The position numbers and the translations under genes are program-made. Positions 19,975-28,846 of a stretch of 64,000 bases of DNA are shown here, piece by piece. Position 1 is the first letter of the stretch. Every line of letters begins with the position of its first letter. Where the stretch lies: positions 5,510,401 to 5,574,400 of the forward strand of contig NZ_CP046622.1 of NCBI RefSeq assembly GCF_009755665.1, read 5' to 3'. Source of the DNA: Variovorax paradoxus. GTDB lineage: Bacteria; Pseudomonadota; Gammaproteobacteria; Burkholderiales; Burkholderiaceae_C. The notes under the pieces are model-generated. The model made no database searches. It was not told the DNA's origin and worked only from the letters and a program-made list of their open reading frames with translations.

Positions 19975-21327
19975 CTACTTGGCCTGCAGCAACGCCCCCG
20001 CTTCGAGCAGCACCAGTTCGTTGTCGTCCGCCTTGTTCGGCTCGCGGCTGCTGGAGAACGGCAGGTTGTTGTCGTTGCCCACCACGATGTGCGTGGCGTC
20101 GACCACATCGACGTTCTCGATGGTGAAGAATGGAAACTTGAGCACACCGTCGTTCAGCGGCTTGCGAGCGAGCTTGGCCGGGTCGGCGATGTTCAGCAGA
20201 TCGATGTAGCCGATCTTGCGCACCGCGCCGCCCACGTTGGCATCGTTCAGCTCGACCTTGTAGACGCGCTTGAATTTGGCGATGTCGTGGAAGCAGTCGG
20301 TGCGCTTCTGGCCCTCGGGGCAGGCTTTGTCGCTCGTGCCTTCACCGTTGTCGCGCTCGATGATGAGGCCCGTGGTGCCATCGATCATGTTGAAGTCGCC
20401 GATGGCATGGCCGTTGGCTTCGAGCACGTATTTCCAATGGCGGCCGGTCCACTTTTCAGAAGCGACGTCGAACTCCAGCACGCGCAGCGCTTCCTTGCCG
20501 TCCTGCTTCTCGTAGTCCTTCGCCTCGGCGTTCCACACCGGGCCTTCGAGCAGCGCATAGAGCTTGCTGCCATCCTTGGACGCCGCCATGCCTTCGAAGC
20601 CCTTGGAGCGCTTGAGCTGAAAATCGACCGCGCCACCCGGTGCACCCGGCGCGGTGACCGAGGGATGGTCCGGCGAACGCACGGCCTTGCCGTCGACCAG
20701 CGTGTCGAACACCGCGAGCACCTTGCCCTTCATGTCGGCCTTGATCAGGAAGGGACCGAATTCGTCGCCGATCCACATCGCGCCGCCGGCAAACTGCAGG
20801 CTCTCGGGGTCGAAGTCGGAACCCGTGAGGTAGCGCTGCTTCGTGCCTTCATGAACGACGCGGAAGGGCACCTTCTTGTCAGGGTCGTGCAGGAAGACGG
20901 TGTTCATGCGGTTGAGCTTGCCGCTCTTGAAGTCCGCCTTGTAGTGGTTCAGGTAGAGCATGAAGTCGGGCGAGTTGGCCTTGGCGCCGGCACCGTTGTC
21001 CGTGAGGATCCAGAACGAGCCGTCGTCCATCTTCTTGATTCCCGAATGGCCCTGCAGCGGCTGGCCCTTGAACGGCACCGAAACGCCCGTGCCGCGCCCG
21101 CCCGAGAGGCCTTCCACAGTGCCCAGCGCCTCCACCCGCTTGCCCGAGGTGAACTTGCCGCTCGCCTGCAGATCGGCCGGCGCTTCCTTGGGCGCCATAA
21201 CGAAGCTTTGCGCGGGCAGCACGGCATGGCCGGCGAGCGTGGCTGGAAAAGCGGTCTGTGCAGCGGCATGGCCGCAGGCGAGAGCGGCGGCAAAGGCAAT
21301 GAAAGAGAGGGTGGCGAGACGCGTCAT
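19975..21327 (-). CDS. exported esterase-like activity of phytase family protein
   Basis: This 450-residue exported protein has a signal peptide cleaved near ACGHAAAQ. It is a beta-propeller-like protein of the phytase-like (esterase-like activity) domain family: GLSGGRGTGVSVPF, GHSGIKKMDDGSFWILTDNG, DFDPESLQFAGGAMWIGDEFGPF and later GLIIERDNGEG are family hallmarks. Real substrate unknown; phosphate esters are possible. I start at 21327 because the signal peptide begins there. Upstream is the nine-gene operon, 76 bp away. Confidence 0.87.
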   Translation of the reverse strand: MTRLATLSFIAFAAALACGHAAAQTAFPATLAGHAVLPAQSFVMAPKEAPADLQASGKFTSGKRVEALGTVEGLSGGRGTGVSVPFKGQPLQGHSGIKKMDDGSFWILTDNGAGAKANSPDFMLYLNHYKADFKSGKLNRMNTVFLHDPDKKVPFRVVHEGTKQRYLTGSDFDPESLQFAGGAMWIGDEFGPFLIKADMKGKVLAVFDTLVDGKAVRSPDHPSVTAPGAPGGAVDFQLKRSKGFEGMAASKDGSKLYALLEGPVWNAEAKDYEKQDGKEALRVLEFDVASEKWTGRHWKYVLEANGHAIGDFNMIDGTTGLIIERDNGEGTSDKACPEGQKRTDCFHDIAKFKRVYKVELNDANVGGAVRKIGYIDLLNIADPAKLARKPLNDGVLKFPFFTIENVDVVDATHIVVGNDNNLPFSSSREPNKADDNELVLLEAGALLQAK

Positions 21328-21403
21328 GAGAGCAAGAAGAAAGGTTTCGGTCGCAACGCGAGACCATGCCGATTGCGCGTGACGCGGCCATGACATGCAA
21401 CGC

Positions 21404-21880
21404 TCAGAAGTGGAGCGAGGGCTTGTTCACCATCAGATAGAACACGACCACCATGGCGATGAATGCCGGATATCCCAGCAGCTCCCAGTAGCGTTGATAG
21501 CGCGCAAAAAGTGCGGGCAGCGGCATTGCGTCGCGATGCGCCTGCGCGGCCATTGCGGCCATGCGGATCTGCAGCCACACCACGGGCAGCCAGCAAACGC
21601 CGGCGAGCACGTAGAGCGCTACCGACAGTGCGAGCCACGGGGTGGAAAGCGACCATCCCGCCATGTGGGCCAGCACGAAGCCCGTCAGCGGCTGCACGAT
21701 GGCGGTCGGCGTGGTGAACCACCAATCGGCCCGCACCACCAGGCGGCTCACCACGGCTTGCGCGGCGACGCTGCCGCTGCGGTTGGCAAAGAACATGTAG
21801 AAGGCCGAGCCCAGCCCGGTGCCGACCAGCAGCACGCTCGAGACGATGTGCAGCCACTTGATGACGAGATAAGTGTTCAC
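21404..21880 (-). CDS. DUF2269 family membrane protein
   Basis: This 158-residue protein has four membrane segments, beginning NTYLVIKWLHIVSSVLL, with the conserved HI..S of the first helix and a conserved FxxxxxANRSGS loop. The function of the family is unknown. The GTG start overlaps the stop of the DoxX-like gene (GTGA). It is the last gene of the nine-gene operon that begins with the SPFH gene. Confidence 0.85.
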   Translation of the reverse strand: MNTYLVIKWLHIVSSVLLVGTGLGSAFYMFFANRSGSVAAQAVVSRLVVRADWWFTTPTAIVQPLTGFVLAHMAGWSLSTPWLALSVALYVLAGVCWLPVVWLQIRMAAMAAQAHRDAMPLPALFARYQRYWELLGYPAFIAMVVVFYLMVNKPSLHF

Positions 21881-22254
21881 GGCGTGATGCGTCGGTACAG
21901 GTGCCAGAGCAGCGCGGCGATGGGCAGGTTCTTCAGCAGCGGGCCCAGCGGGTGCAGCCACAGGTTGGGCTGGAGAAGCGTTGCTGCCGTCGTCATGACA
22001 AGCAGCAGAACCAAGGCCGCGAGATAGCTGGCGCGCCCCGGCCGCCACCACAGGCCGAGGCCGGTGAGGAGGTCTGCCGCCGCGCCGCCGATGATCAGGC
22101 ACCGGACCAACCAGAGCGGCGAACCAACGCCGGCCTCCGCGAGCACCCGCGAACTCTGGCCGTCGAGTTCCACGATGCTGGCGACCGCCGTGAACAGCCA
22201 CACCGCGACAAGGCTGAAGCGCAGCAGGCGAACATCTTCGCGCGCAGTTGTCAT
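21877..22254 (-). CDS. DoxX-like family membrane protein
   Basis: This 125-residue protein has four hydrophobic helices in DoxX-like order: LLRFSLVAVWLFTAVASIVEL, then LVRCLIIGGAAADLLTGLGLWW in two parts, and YLAALVLLLVMTTAATLL. DoxX-like proteins sit in the inner membrane; some link to quinone or redox stress, but no catalytic residues are obvious. ATG overlaps the stop of the SRPBCC gene (ATGA). Part of the same operon. Confidence 0.82.
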   Translation of the reverse strand: MTTAREDVRLLRFSLVAVWLFTAVASIVELDGQSSRVLAEAGVGSPLWLVRCLIIGGAAADLLTGLGLWWRPGRASYLAALVLLLVMTTAATLLQPNLWLHPLGPLLKNLPIAALLWHLYRRITP

Positions 22255-22757
22255 GCCGCGCCGTTCCCGTGCTGCGCCCCTTGCCACTCGACGACCTCTG
22301 CTGCGTGCTCGGCCAGGAAATCGCGCAAGCGCCTGAAACGCCGCCGCGTCTGCCGCGCGAAGATCCGGGCCACCACCGGTTCCATCAGCCAGCGCAACGC
22401 TGGCGGCCCGGCCTCGATGGTGTAGGCATAGATCAGCACCGAGTGGTCTGGGTGCGTGTCTCGGTGCCGCATCGAAGCGGCCCAGCGGCTGAAAGGGAAG
22501 GAGCGTCCGACCATCGAAGCCGCCGCCACGTGCGGCCGGTCGAACGCGACGAAGCGCGTGCGCATCGAAAGCCCTCGCAACCAACCACCGCCCGTGTTTT
22601 CGGTTTCGGCACCGACGAACGGGCACGGCGCGCCGCCCACAACACGGGCATCACTCACCAACGAATCCCAGCGTGCGCGCCAGACGTGATAGTGGAAAGC
22701 ATCGAAGACCACGTCGGACGGCGCCGGCATTTCGAATTCAAAGCGTTGATGCGCCAT
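22251..22757 (-). CDS. SRPBCC family protein
   Basis: This ~168-residue protein with a START/Bet v1-like lipid- or ligand-binding fold opens HQRFEFEMPAPSDVVFDAFHY, typical of SRPBCC domains, and has a long C-terminal helix (FARQTRRRFRRLRDFLAEHA). The ligand is unknown. Start at 22757 puts its first 20 bases inside the upstream gene; an ATG at 22778 is an alternative. Its stop overlaps the next gene. Operon member. Confidence 0.82.
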   Translation of the reverse strand: MAHQRFEFEMPAPSDVVFDAFHYHVWRARWDSLVSDARVVGGAPCPFVGAETENTGGGWLRGLSMRTRFVAFDRPHVAAASMVGRSFPFSRWAASMRHRDTHPDHSVLIYAYTIEAGPPALRWLMEPVVARIFARQTRRRFRRLRDFLAEHAAEVVEWQGAQHGNGAA

Positions 22758-23871
22758 GGTCCGTCGCTTTTTCGTCAATCACATCTGTCACCATGCCCCA
22801 GCGCGCGAACTCGGTTTCAAACTCGCTCAAGGCCAGCAAGCCGCTACAGGCATGCGCGCCGACGGGCAGCGCGTCTCCGCGCGCCAGGCGCCGTGCCAGC
22901 AAGATGGCGGCCATGCAGGGGATCTCGGGGCCGTGGTTGTCGTCGGCGGCAATGTGCCAGGCGCGGCGCGCGACGGCGCCTTTGCTGTCCAGTCCTTCGA
23001 CACGCACCACCATGCCGCCCAACGCCGTACCGAAGCGATCGAACACGCGGCCCCCGGAATGCAGCAACGGTGCGAGTCTTGCCGGTGACGGCAGCAGGCC
23101 CACGCGGCGCATCGATGCCAGGAACGCGAACGCATGCTGCGCCAGGCCGACCTCGAGGGCCGCTCGAAACATGACGGACTGCACGCCGGCATAGCGCGCC
23201 CGAAAAAGCTCGAGATCGGGGATGTCGCAGAGGGCACCGCGGCGCGGCTGCATGCGCGCGAACTGCACTATCGTGGGTTTGACCCATCCTGGTTCTTCGG
23301 TCCACGCGCCGTCGCGCCAGACCTGGATCGGCTCGCCGCAATAGGCCAGCACGCCCGCAAGCGTTGCTTCGCCGCGCGGTGCACCCTGAGCCGGAGCAAT
23401 GCAGGTGTCGATGCTCCGGATGCTGCGCCATCCTGCAGTGAGATGGTCCACCACCGCCGACGACAGTGCCGGCACGGTGCTGGCGCCGGCAACGGCGGTG
23501 CGGCCCGCGTTGCGAAAGGCGGCATCGAGCGCGGCGGGAAAGTCGCAGACGAAGCGCCGCCCGTCGGCCAAGTCGATGTAGTGCGCGCTGGCTGCCGCCA
23601 CGGCGTGCGGCACGCGATAGTCCTGGTTTTGGAAAGGGCCCGCGGTGTGGATGACGAGCTCGACGTCGAGGCTGCGCAGGTTTTCGACGAGGTCGCCGTT
23701 CTGGACGTCGATGCGCACGCCACGGGCCGCATTGCCCAGCGACTGCGCGAAACCGGTGGCGCGCTGCAGGTCGCGGCCGCCGATCATCAGTTCGATATCT
23801 GCATCCCTTGCCAATGCTCGGCAGATGCGCGCGCCGAAGTTGCCATAGCCGCCGAGCACCAGGACTTTCAC
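22738..23871 (-). CDS. saccharopine dehydrogenase-like NAD(P)-binding protein
   Basis: This 377-residue protein has an N-terminal Rossmann fold, KVLVLGGYGNFGARICRALA, and further conserved VIHTAGPFQNQDYRV and HYIDLADGRRFV. Members of this group include saccharopine dehydrogenase-like and homospermidine/carboxyspermidine-type enzymes, so a role with polyamine or amino acid substrates is possible but unproven. The GTG start overlaps the stop of the upstream oxidoreductase gene (GTGA). Confidence 0.85.
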   Translation of the reverse strand: MKVLVLGGYGNFGARICRALARDADIELMIGGRDLQRATGFAQSLGNAARGVRIDVQNGDLVENLRSLDVELVIHTAGPFQNQDYRVPHAVAAASAHYIDLADGRRFVCDFPAALDAAFRNAGRTAVAGASTVPALSSAVVDHLTAGWRSIRSIDTCIAPAQGAPRGEATLAGVLAYCGEPIQVWRDGAWTEEPGWVKPTIVQFARMQPRRGALCDIPDLELFRARYAGVQSVMFRAALEVGLAQHAFAFLASMRRVGLLPSPARLAPLLHSGGRVFDRFGTALGGMVVRVEGLDSKGAVARRAWHIAADDNHGPEIPCMAAILLARRLARGDALPVGAHACSGLLALSEFETEFARWGMVTDVIDEKATDHGASTL

Positions 23872-25487
23872 GCGGCGCTAATCCCCGCAACGTGCCCACG
23901 CGTGAAGGCTTCTTCAAAGATGGAGTAGCCCGACCAGTCCGCATGCGCGAACGAGAGGCGCCCGGCGGCAACATGGCCGCGGTGTGCCGTACCCGTGCGT
24001 GCCAACAGGCCCGGCGTTGGAATGGCCATGGCGTGGCCGTAGCGGGTGATCTCGACGCGCGTGGCCAGCGTCGGCAGGTCCGGGTGCGGCACCGAGAGCT
24101 CGGCGAGCAGATCGTCCCGCCATCCGGTCCAGGGGCGGTCCTGCAACAGGCGGCGGCCGTCGGCCGTGTCGTAGCTGCTCGGGCCAAGCGGCCGGTACCA
24201 GCTGATGACGGTGCTGCGCGGCGTGGGATCGAGCGTCTGGTGGCGCGCATCGACGTACCCCAGGCCGCGTGTGCCGTACACGACGTTGTCCCAGCTCGGC
24301 GCTGCGCCGGGACGGTCGGCAAGCGGGCCGCTCAGGTGCACGTTGGCGAGCAGCCAGGGCGCATAGCGCGTGTGCGCGGCGGCATTCCGCAGCACCTCCG
24401 GCGCGTTCTCGACGATGCGCGCGGCGATGAACACCGGCAGGGCGACGATGCAACGCTCGGCCTGCCAGCGCACCAGCGATTTTGTTTTGGCGTCCCATGC
24501 GTCCACCTCGACGCCGCCGCGCAGATCGGCGATGCGCGTGACGACCTGGCCCGTACGCAGCCGGTCGCCAAGGGGCTCGGCGAGCCGCTTCGTGAGCCAG
24601 CCGTTGCCCTCGGGCCAGGTGAGAACGCCGTCGCGTTCGGGGTTCGAATCGCCACCGGTGCCCGATGAACCCGGCGCATGAAACCCGTGCCGGCTGGCAA
24701 AGTAATGGATGCCGGCCCAGGCCGAAACATGGGCGATGCCGGCGCCATAGTCGTCGCGGCAGCAGTAGTCGAGATACCAGCGCAGTTGCGGATCGCTGAA
24801 GCCTTCGCTGTCGAGCCAACGCTCGAACGGAAGGGCGTCGAGCGCGAGCAGCTCGGGGGTTGCCGCCACCTTGAGGGTGGGAATGGCGAAATGCGCCGCG
24901 TGCTGCAGCGCATCGATCCTTTGCGCGAACTTGCGGTACTGCGCATGGGTGCTCTCACCGACGTCGTGCACGGGCAGGAGGCCGTCTTGCCATTCGCCGC
25001 GAAAAAACAAGCGCTCCTGCGGGCTGTGGCAAAGGCTGCGCTCGTCGTATTCCCAGCGCCCTGCCACGCGGCGGCGCAGGCCCAGTTCTTCCAGCAGGTC
25101 TTGCACCTCGCGTGCGTTGTCGTCGGGCACCGGCAGGTAATGTGCGCCCAGCGGGCAGGCAATGCCGTTGACCATGCCGGCGCGGGAGTTGCCGCCGGCC
25201 GTGTCTTCAAGTTCGAGCAGGGCGAAGTCTTCAATGCCCGAAAGCCGCAACGCCCGCGCCGCGGCAAGGCCTGCAACGCCGCCTCCGGCGATGACCGCGC
25301 GCGTGCGCTTCACGGTTGCTGGGGCCTGGCTCTTGAGCGCGCCGTCGCGCATGGCGTGGCCTCGCGCCATGTCGATGCCGGTGAAGCCGCCTTCGATGGT
25401 TGGCTGCGGCGCCTCGCAGCCCGCGAGGGCCAAGGCGCCCGCTGCACCCACTGCACCCACTGCACCGAGAAAATCGCGCCGCTGCAT
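23868..25487 (-). CDS. exported FAD-dependent oxidoreductase, flavin amine oxidase-like
   Basis: This 539-residue protein has a Tat-type signal RRDFLGAVGAVGAAGAL ending in the lipobox LAGC, so it is probably a folded, lipid-anchored export product. It then has the FAD-binding motif AVIAGGGVAGLAAARAL near residue 65 with the second segment LLELEDTAGGNS. A late segment with AAGRLSFAHADWSGYSIFEEAF closes the FAD domain. The relationship is to flavin amine oxidases, which oxidise amines including polyamines. It follows a polyamine aminopropyltransferase-like gene by 7 bp. The signal region contains a short tandem repeat of TGCACCCAC (bases ~25444-25466). Confidence 0.87.
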   Translation of the reverse strand: MQRRDFLGAVGAVGAAGALALAGCEAPQPTIEGGFTGIDMARGHAMRDGALKSQAPATVKRTRAVIAGGGVAGLAAARALRLSGIEDFALLELEDTAGGNSRAGMVNGIACPLGAHYLPVPDDNAREVQDLLEELGLRRRVAGRWEYDERSLCHSPQERLFFRGEWQDGLLPVHDVGESTHAQYRKFAQRIDALQHAAHFAIPTLKVAATPELLALDALPFERWLDSEGFSDPQLRWYLDYCCRDDYGAGIAHVSAWAGIHYFASRHGFHAPGSSGTGGDSNPERDGVLTWPEGNGWLTKRLAEPLGDRLRTGQVVTRIADLRGGVEVDAWDAKTKSLVRWQAERCIVALPVFIAARIVENAPEVLRNAAAHTRYAPWLLANVHLSGPLADRPGAAPSWDNVVYGTRGLGYVDARHQTLDPTPRSTVISWYRPLGPSSYDTADGRRLLQDRPWTGWRDDLLAELSVPHPDLPTLATRVEITRYGHAMAIPTPGLLARTGTAHRGHVAAGRLSFAHADWSGYSIFEEAFTRGHVAGISAA

Positions 25488-25494
25488 GCCTGGG

Positions 25495-27054
25495 TTAGTG
25501 TGTCATGACCTTGCCCCACTCCTGTTCGTAAGTGGTGACGAGAGTCTGGTTCGACAGGCGGTTGACCTCGGCCGGCACACGCGCCATGTCGAGCGGAAAA
25601 TCGAACATCAGCGGCAAAGTCGTAGGCGCCAGGAAACGCAGTCCCGAGGGCAGCGCATCCGGCATGCGGTACGGGCGGCGGCTGGCGATGATGTAGCCCC
25701 ACTCGCCGAAGCTCGGCACGTGCGCGTGGTAGGGCGTCGCCTTCAGGCCGACCGATTCGATGGTGGTTGCCACAGTCCAGTAGCTCTTGCGCGCCACCAG
25801 CGGCGAGGTGGTCTGGATCACCGCATAGCCGCTCGCGGAAAGACGCTTTTCGAGCAGCGAATAGAAACTGTTGGTGTAGAGCTTGCCGATGGCGAAGTTG
25901 GTTGGATCGGGGAAGTCCACCACGATGACGTCGAACATGTCTCCCGGCTGCTGCAGCCACTGGAAGGCATCGGTGTTGACGACCTTCACCTTCGGCGAAG
26001 ACAGCGCATGGCCGTTGAGCGCCGCGAGCGTTTCATGCCTGGTGAAGAGTTCCGTCATATTCGGATCGAGCTCCACCAGCGTGACCGACTCGACCGAGGG
26101 ATACTTGAGAATCTCGCGCACCGCCATGCCGTCGCCGCCGCCGAGCACCGCTACCTTCTTCGGTGCGCCGTGCGCGGCCATCGCGGGATGAACGAGCGCC
26201 TCGTGGTAACGGTATTCGTCGCGCTCTGCGAACTGCAGGTTGCCGTTCAGGAAAAGGCGGTGGCCAAGCTGCCCGCGCGTGACCACGATGCGCTGGTAAG
26301 GCGAAGTGGCGCTGAACACGATGCGGTCTTGATAGAACTTGTCTTCAGCCAGGGTGGTGATGTGGTCGGCCCACACAAAGGCGCCGAGCAGCGCCGCGAG
26401 CGCAAGAAAGCAGGCCACCGCGTGGGCACCCATGCGGCGCAGTTCATGGCGAAACAGCCACAGCGCCCACACGGCCACGGCCGCATTCATGAAGCCGAAC
26501 AGTAGCCCCGTGCGGATCATGCCGAGCTGCGGCACCAGGATGAGCGGAAAAGCGACGGATACCGCCAGCGCCCCGAGGTAGTCGAAGGTGAGTACCTGCG
26601 AGACGAGGTTCTTGAGCTGGATGTTGCGCTTGAGGATGCGCATCACGAGCGGTATCTCGAGCCCCACCAGCGTGCCCACCACCATCACCAAGCCGTAGAG
26701 CAGCAGGCGGAACGCGCCGGGCGCGTACGCATTCGCCAGGAACAGAATGGCCGGCAGCGCGCCGCCGATGAGCGCAACGAGCAGCTCGATGCGAAGGAAA
26801 TGCGCGGGCAGCTGGCGCTCGAAATAGCGCGAGAGCCACGAGCCGACGCCCATGGCAAAGAGGTAGGTGCCGATGATGGTGCTGAACTGCAGCACCGAGT
26901 CGCCGAGCAGGTAGGAGCTCAGCGCAGCCGCGGTCAGTTCATAGACCAGGCCGCAGGCGGCCACCACGAACACGCTGGCGAGCAGCGCGATTTCAACAGG
27001 CTGCGGCCCCTTGGCCGGCCGCGCCGGACTGGCAGGAGCGTCCACGGAAGCCAA
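25495..27054 (-). CDS. speE: membrane-fused polyamine aminopropyltransferase (spermidine synthase-like)
   Basis: This 519-residue protein has about seven N-terminal membrane helices (residues ~20-225) followed by a cytosolic spermidine-synthase domain. The domain shows LFLNGNLQFAERDEYRYHE, the AdoMet-type motif VAVLGGGDGMAVREIL and DVIVVDFPDPTN, so the decarboxylated-AdoMet and polyamine sites look intact. Such membrane-anchored SpeE proteins occur next to DUF350 and DUF4178 genes. The start is TTG at 27054, with a GTG at 27045 as alternative. It lies 7 bp after the DUF350 gene and 7 bp before the FAD oxidoreductase. speD is also in the window, about 9 kb away. Confidence 0.9.
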   Translation of the reverse strand: MASVDAPASPARPAKGPQPVEIALLASVFVVAACGLVYELTAAALSSYLLGDSVLQFSTIIGTYLFAMGVGSWLSRYFERQLPAHFLRIELLVALIGGALPAILFLANAYAPGAFRLLLYGLVMVVGTLVGLEIPLVMRILKRNIQLKNLVSQVLTFDYLGALAVSVAFPLILVPQLGMIRTGLLFGFMNAAVAVWALWLFRHELRRMGAHAVACFLALAALLGAFVWADHITTLAEDKFYQDRIVFSATSPYQRIVVTRGQLGHRLFLNGNLQFAERDEYRYHEALVHPAMAAHGAPKKVAVLGGGDGMAVREILKYPSVESVTLVELDPNMTELFTRHETLAALNGHALSSPKVKVVNTDAFQWLQQPGDMFDVIVVDFPDPTNFAIGKLYTNSFYSLLEKRLSASGYAVIQTTSPLVARKSYWTVATTIESVGLKATPYHAHVPSFGEWGYIIASRRPYRMPDALPSGLRFLAPTTLPLMFDFPLDMARVPAEVNRLSNQTLVTTYEQEWGKVMTH

Positions 27055-27061
27055 GCAGGCG

Positions 27062-27280
27062 CTAATGGATGGCCGCCGCCACGATGACGCAGATGCCCAG
27101 GCTCATGGCCGCGACCACCAGCCCCAGCGCGACGTTCTGCTTCTCGACGATCTCGCCCCACAGGTCGTAGGGGGTGAGCTTGTCGATGATCAGGAAGCAG
27201 AGCCAGAAGATCAGCACGCCAAGCAGCGCATACACGAGCGATCCGAGGACCACGCCCGGTTTCAGCCATTCAAATCCCAT
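27062..27280 (-). CDS. DUF350 family membrane protein
   Basis: This 72-residue protein has two hydrophobic helices (residues ~11-31 and ~50-70) joined by a polar loop KLTPYDLWGEIVEKQN, the conserved part of DUF350. Function unknown. The ATG is preceded by GGAGGT 4-9 bases upstream. It sits between the DUF4178 and aminopropyltransferase genes; this neighbourhood recurs in other proteobacteria. Confidence 0.87.
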   Translation of the reverse strand: MGFEWLKPGVVLGSLVYALLGVLIFWLCFLIIDKLTPYDLWGEIVEKQNVALGLVVAAMSLGICVIVAAAIH

Positions 27281-27337
27281 GGGGACCTCCAGTCGTAGTA
27301 GCAGTAGTGAGAGAAGACATCGCGCGAAACTCCTCCG

Positions 27338-28837
27338 TCATTTGTGGCCGCCGCCGCTCGAGTAGCCGCCGTACGAGCCGCCCGTGCTGCGCGAGCTCGA
27401 ACAGTTTTGCACGCGCGGGTCGCAGCGCGACGAACAGGTGCTCAGGACGATGAGCACAACGATGACGATGATCACGATGAGGATGATCGTGCCGCAGCCC
27501 ATGCCCGATGCGGCACTGACGGGCAGCGCGTCGCCGCGCACGAACATGTCCTTCTTGTCGTCGAGCTTGAACGCGGCGGATACCGCGCCGCTATCGAGCT
27601 TGCTGCCCGAAGACCAGGTCAGCTCGTTGGCCGAGCGCTCCATCGACAGCAGCGAATTGCCGCTGGCGAAGTCGCGGTTGAAGGTTTTCTGTCCGCGCTC
27701 GACCTGCCAGTAGAACTCGCCCGCCACATAGGTCGTCTCGGCGTTGTAGGCATATTGCTGCTTGTAGCGCTTGCCAAGATAGCTGGCGCTGCTGCCGTTC
27801 TCGGCCATGACGGGCGCGCCGGTGGTCGGCTTGACCATGCTCCAGCCGTCTTCGGCGTCGACCAGGAAGCTGAAGCCGCGCTTCTTGTTGTACAGCAGGT
27901 ATTCGCTCCAGCCGAAGTGCTCGTCGTCGCCGGGCTCGGTGCCCATGCGATGCTGGAAGCCAACCACCTGCCACTGCGCGCCCTGCAGCTGGCCCACGCT
28001 GCCGATGGCGATGAGCGGGCGAACGGGTTCGTTCTGCTCCGCGTGCTTCAGCTCGCCGCCGATGCCTTGCGACAGGTCGATGATGCTGTTGCAAGAGCCG
28101 CAGGTGATGCTCTTGCTGTCGGCCAGGTTGACGGTAATGGGCGCGCCGCAATTGGGGCAGTTGAAGGCGCGGCCTTTTTCTTCCTTGGCGGATTCGTCGC
28201 GCAGGCCGGTGAGCTGCAGATCTTCAAGCTGCACCGAGCGGCCCAGGTACGCGCCGGGAGGCTGCGTGCTGTAGTCGAGGCTGAGCACCAGCCCGTTGCC
28301 GCTGCGCAGCTCGACCATGGGGAACGAGCGGCCCAGTTCCGGCAGATGCGACAGCTCGCCCTGCGCGGAAAGCAGCGCCACCTGTTCGTTCGACGAAACG
28401 GTGTAGCTCTGGCCGTTGAACGCGCTGGTGGCGCCCACGCGCAGGTCGGTCGGCGGCGGCGCGGCGCGCTGCAGTTCGAACGGCAGCGCAAAGACATAGG
28501 CGCCGTTGTCCTCGCTCAGGATGCCGGCGCGGCCGTCTTCGAGTGCGGCGACCCATTCGGTCCAGCGCCCGCCCGGATGGCTGTATTGCAGCCGCCCGAC
28601 GATGGTGAACGGCTGGTCCTGGATGCGGCCCGCGGCAAGCAGCTGCAGCGGGCTGAAGTCGTCGAACAGCTCGGCCATCTTGCCGATGCGCGCGAGCGTG
28701 TCGCCCTGGCGCACGACGGTGCTCTGGCAATACGGGCACACCGCATGCGTCGATTGCGCGGAACGGAATTCGACCGGTGCGCCGCAGCCAGGGCAGGGCG
28801 CACGGTAGGCGCGCTGGGCGCCTGGTTGCTCAGCCAT
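27338..28837 (-). CDS. DUF4178 domain protein with two zinc ribbons and a C-terminal membrane anchor
   Basis: In this 499-residue protein the first zinc ribbon is PCPGCGAPVEF with CPYC (residues ~14-37), and the second is FNCPNCGAPITV with CGSC (residues ~222-250). Each is followed by a DUF4178-like beta domain (for example GRLQYSHPGGRWTEWVAAL and VVGFQHRMGT). A strongly hydrophobic helix (GTIILIVIIVIVVLIVLS) near residue 455 anchors it, and the tail is Ser/Gly-rich. The likely role is a membrane-associated partner of the SPFH protein encoded 9 bp upstream, by gene context only. Confidence 0.85.
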   Translation of the reverse strand: MAEQPGAQRAYRAPCPGCGAPVEFRSAQSTHAVCPYCQSTVVRQGDTLARIGKMAELFDDFSPLQLLAAGRIQDQPFTIVGRLQYSHPGGRWTEWVAALEDGRAGILSEDNGAYVFALPFELQRAAPPPTDLRVGATSAFNGQSYTVSSNEQVALLSAQGELSHLPELGRSFPMVELRSGNGLVLSLDYSTQPPGAYLGRSVQLEDLQLTGLRDESAKEEKGRAFNCPNCGAPITVNLADSKSITCGSCNSIIDLSQGIGGELKHAEQNEPVRPLIAIGSVGQLQGAQWQVVGFQHRMGTEPGDDEHFGWSEYLLYNKKRGFSFLVDAEDGWSMVKPTTGAPVMAENGSSASYLGKRYKQQYAYNAETTYVAGEFYWQVERGQKTFNRDFASGNSLLSMERSANELTWSSGSKLDSGAVSAAFKLDDKKDMFVRGDALPVSAASGMGCGTIILIVIIVIVVLIVLSTCSSRCDPRVQNCSSSRSTGGSYGGYSSGGGHK

Positions 28838-28846
28838 TGCCGGTGC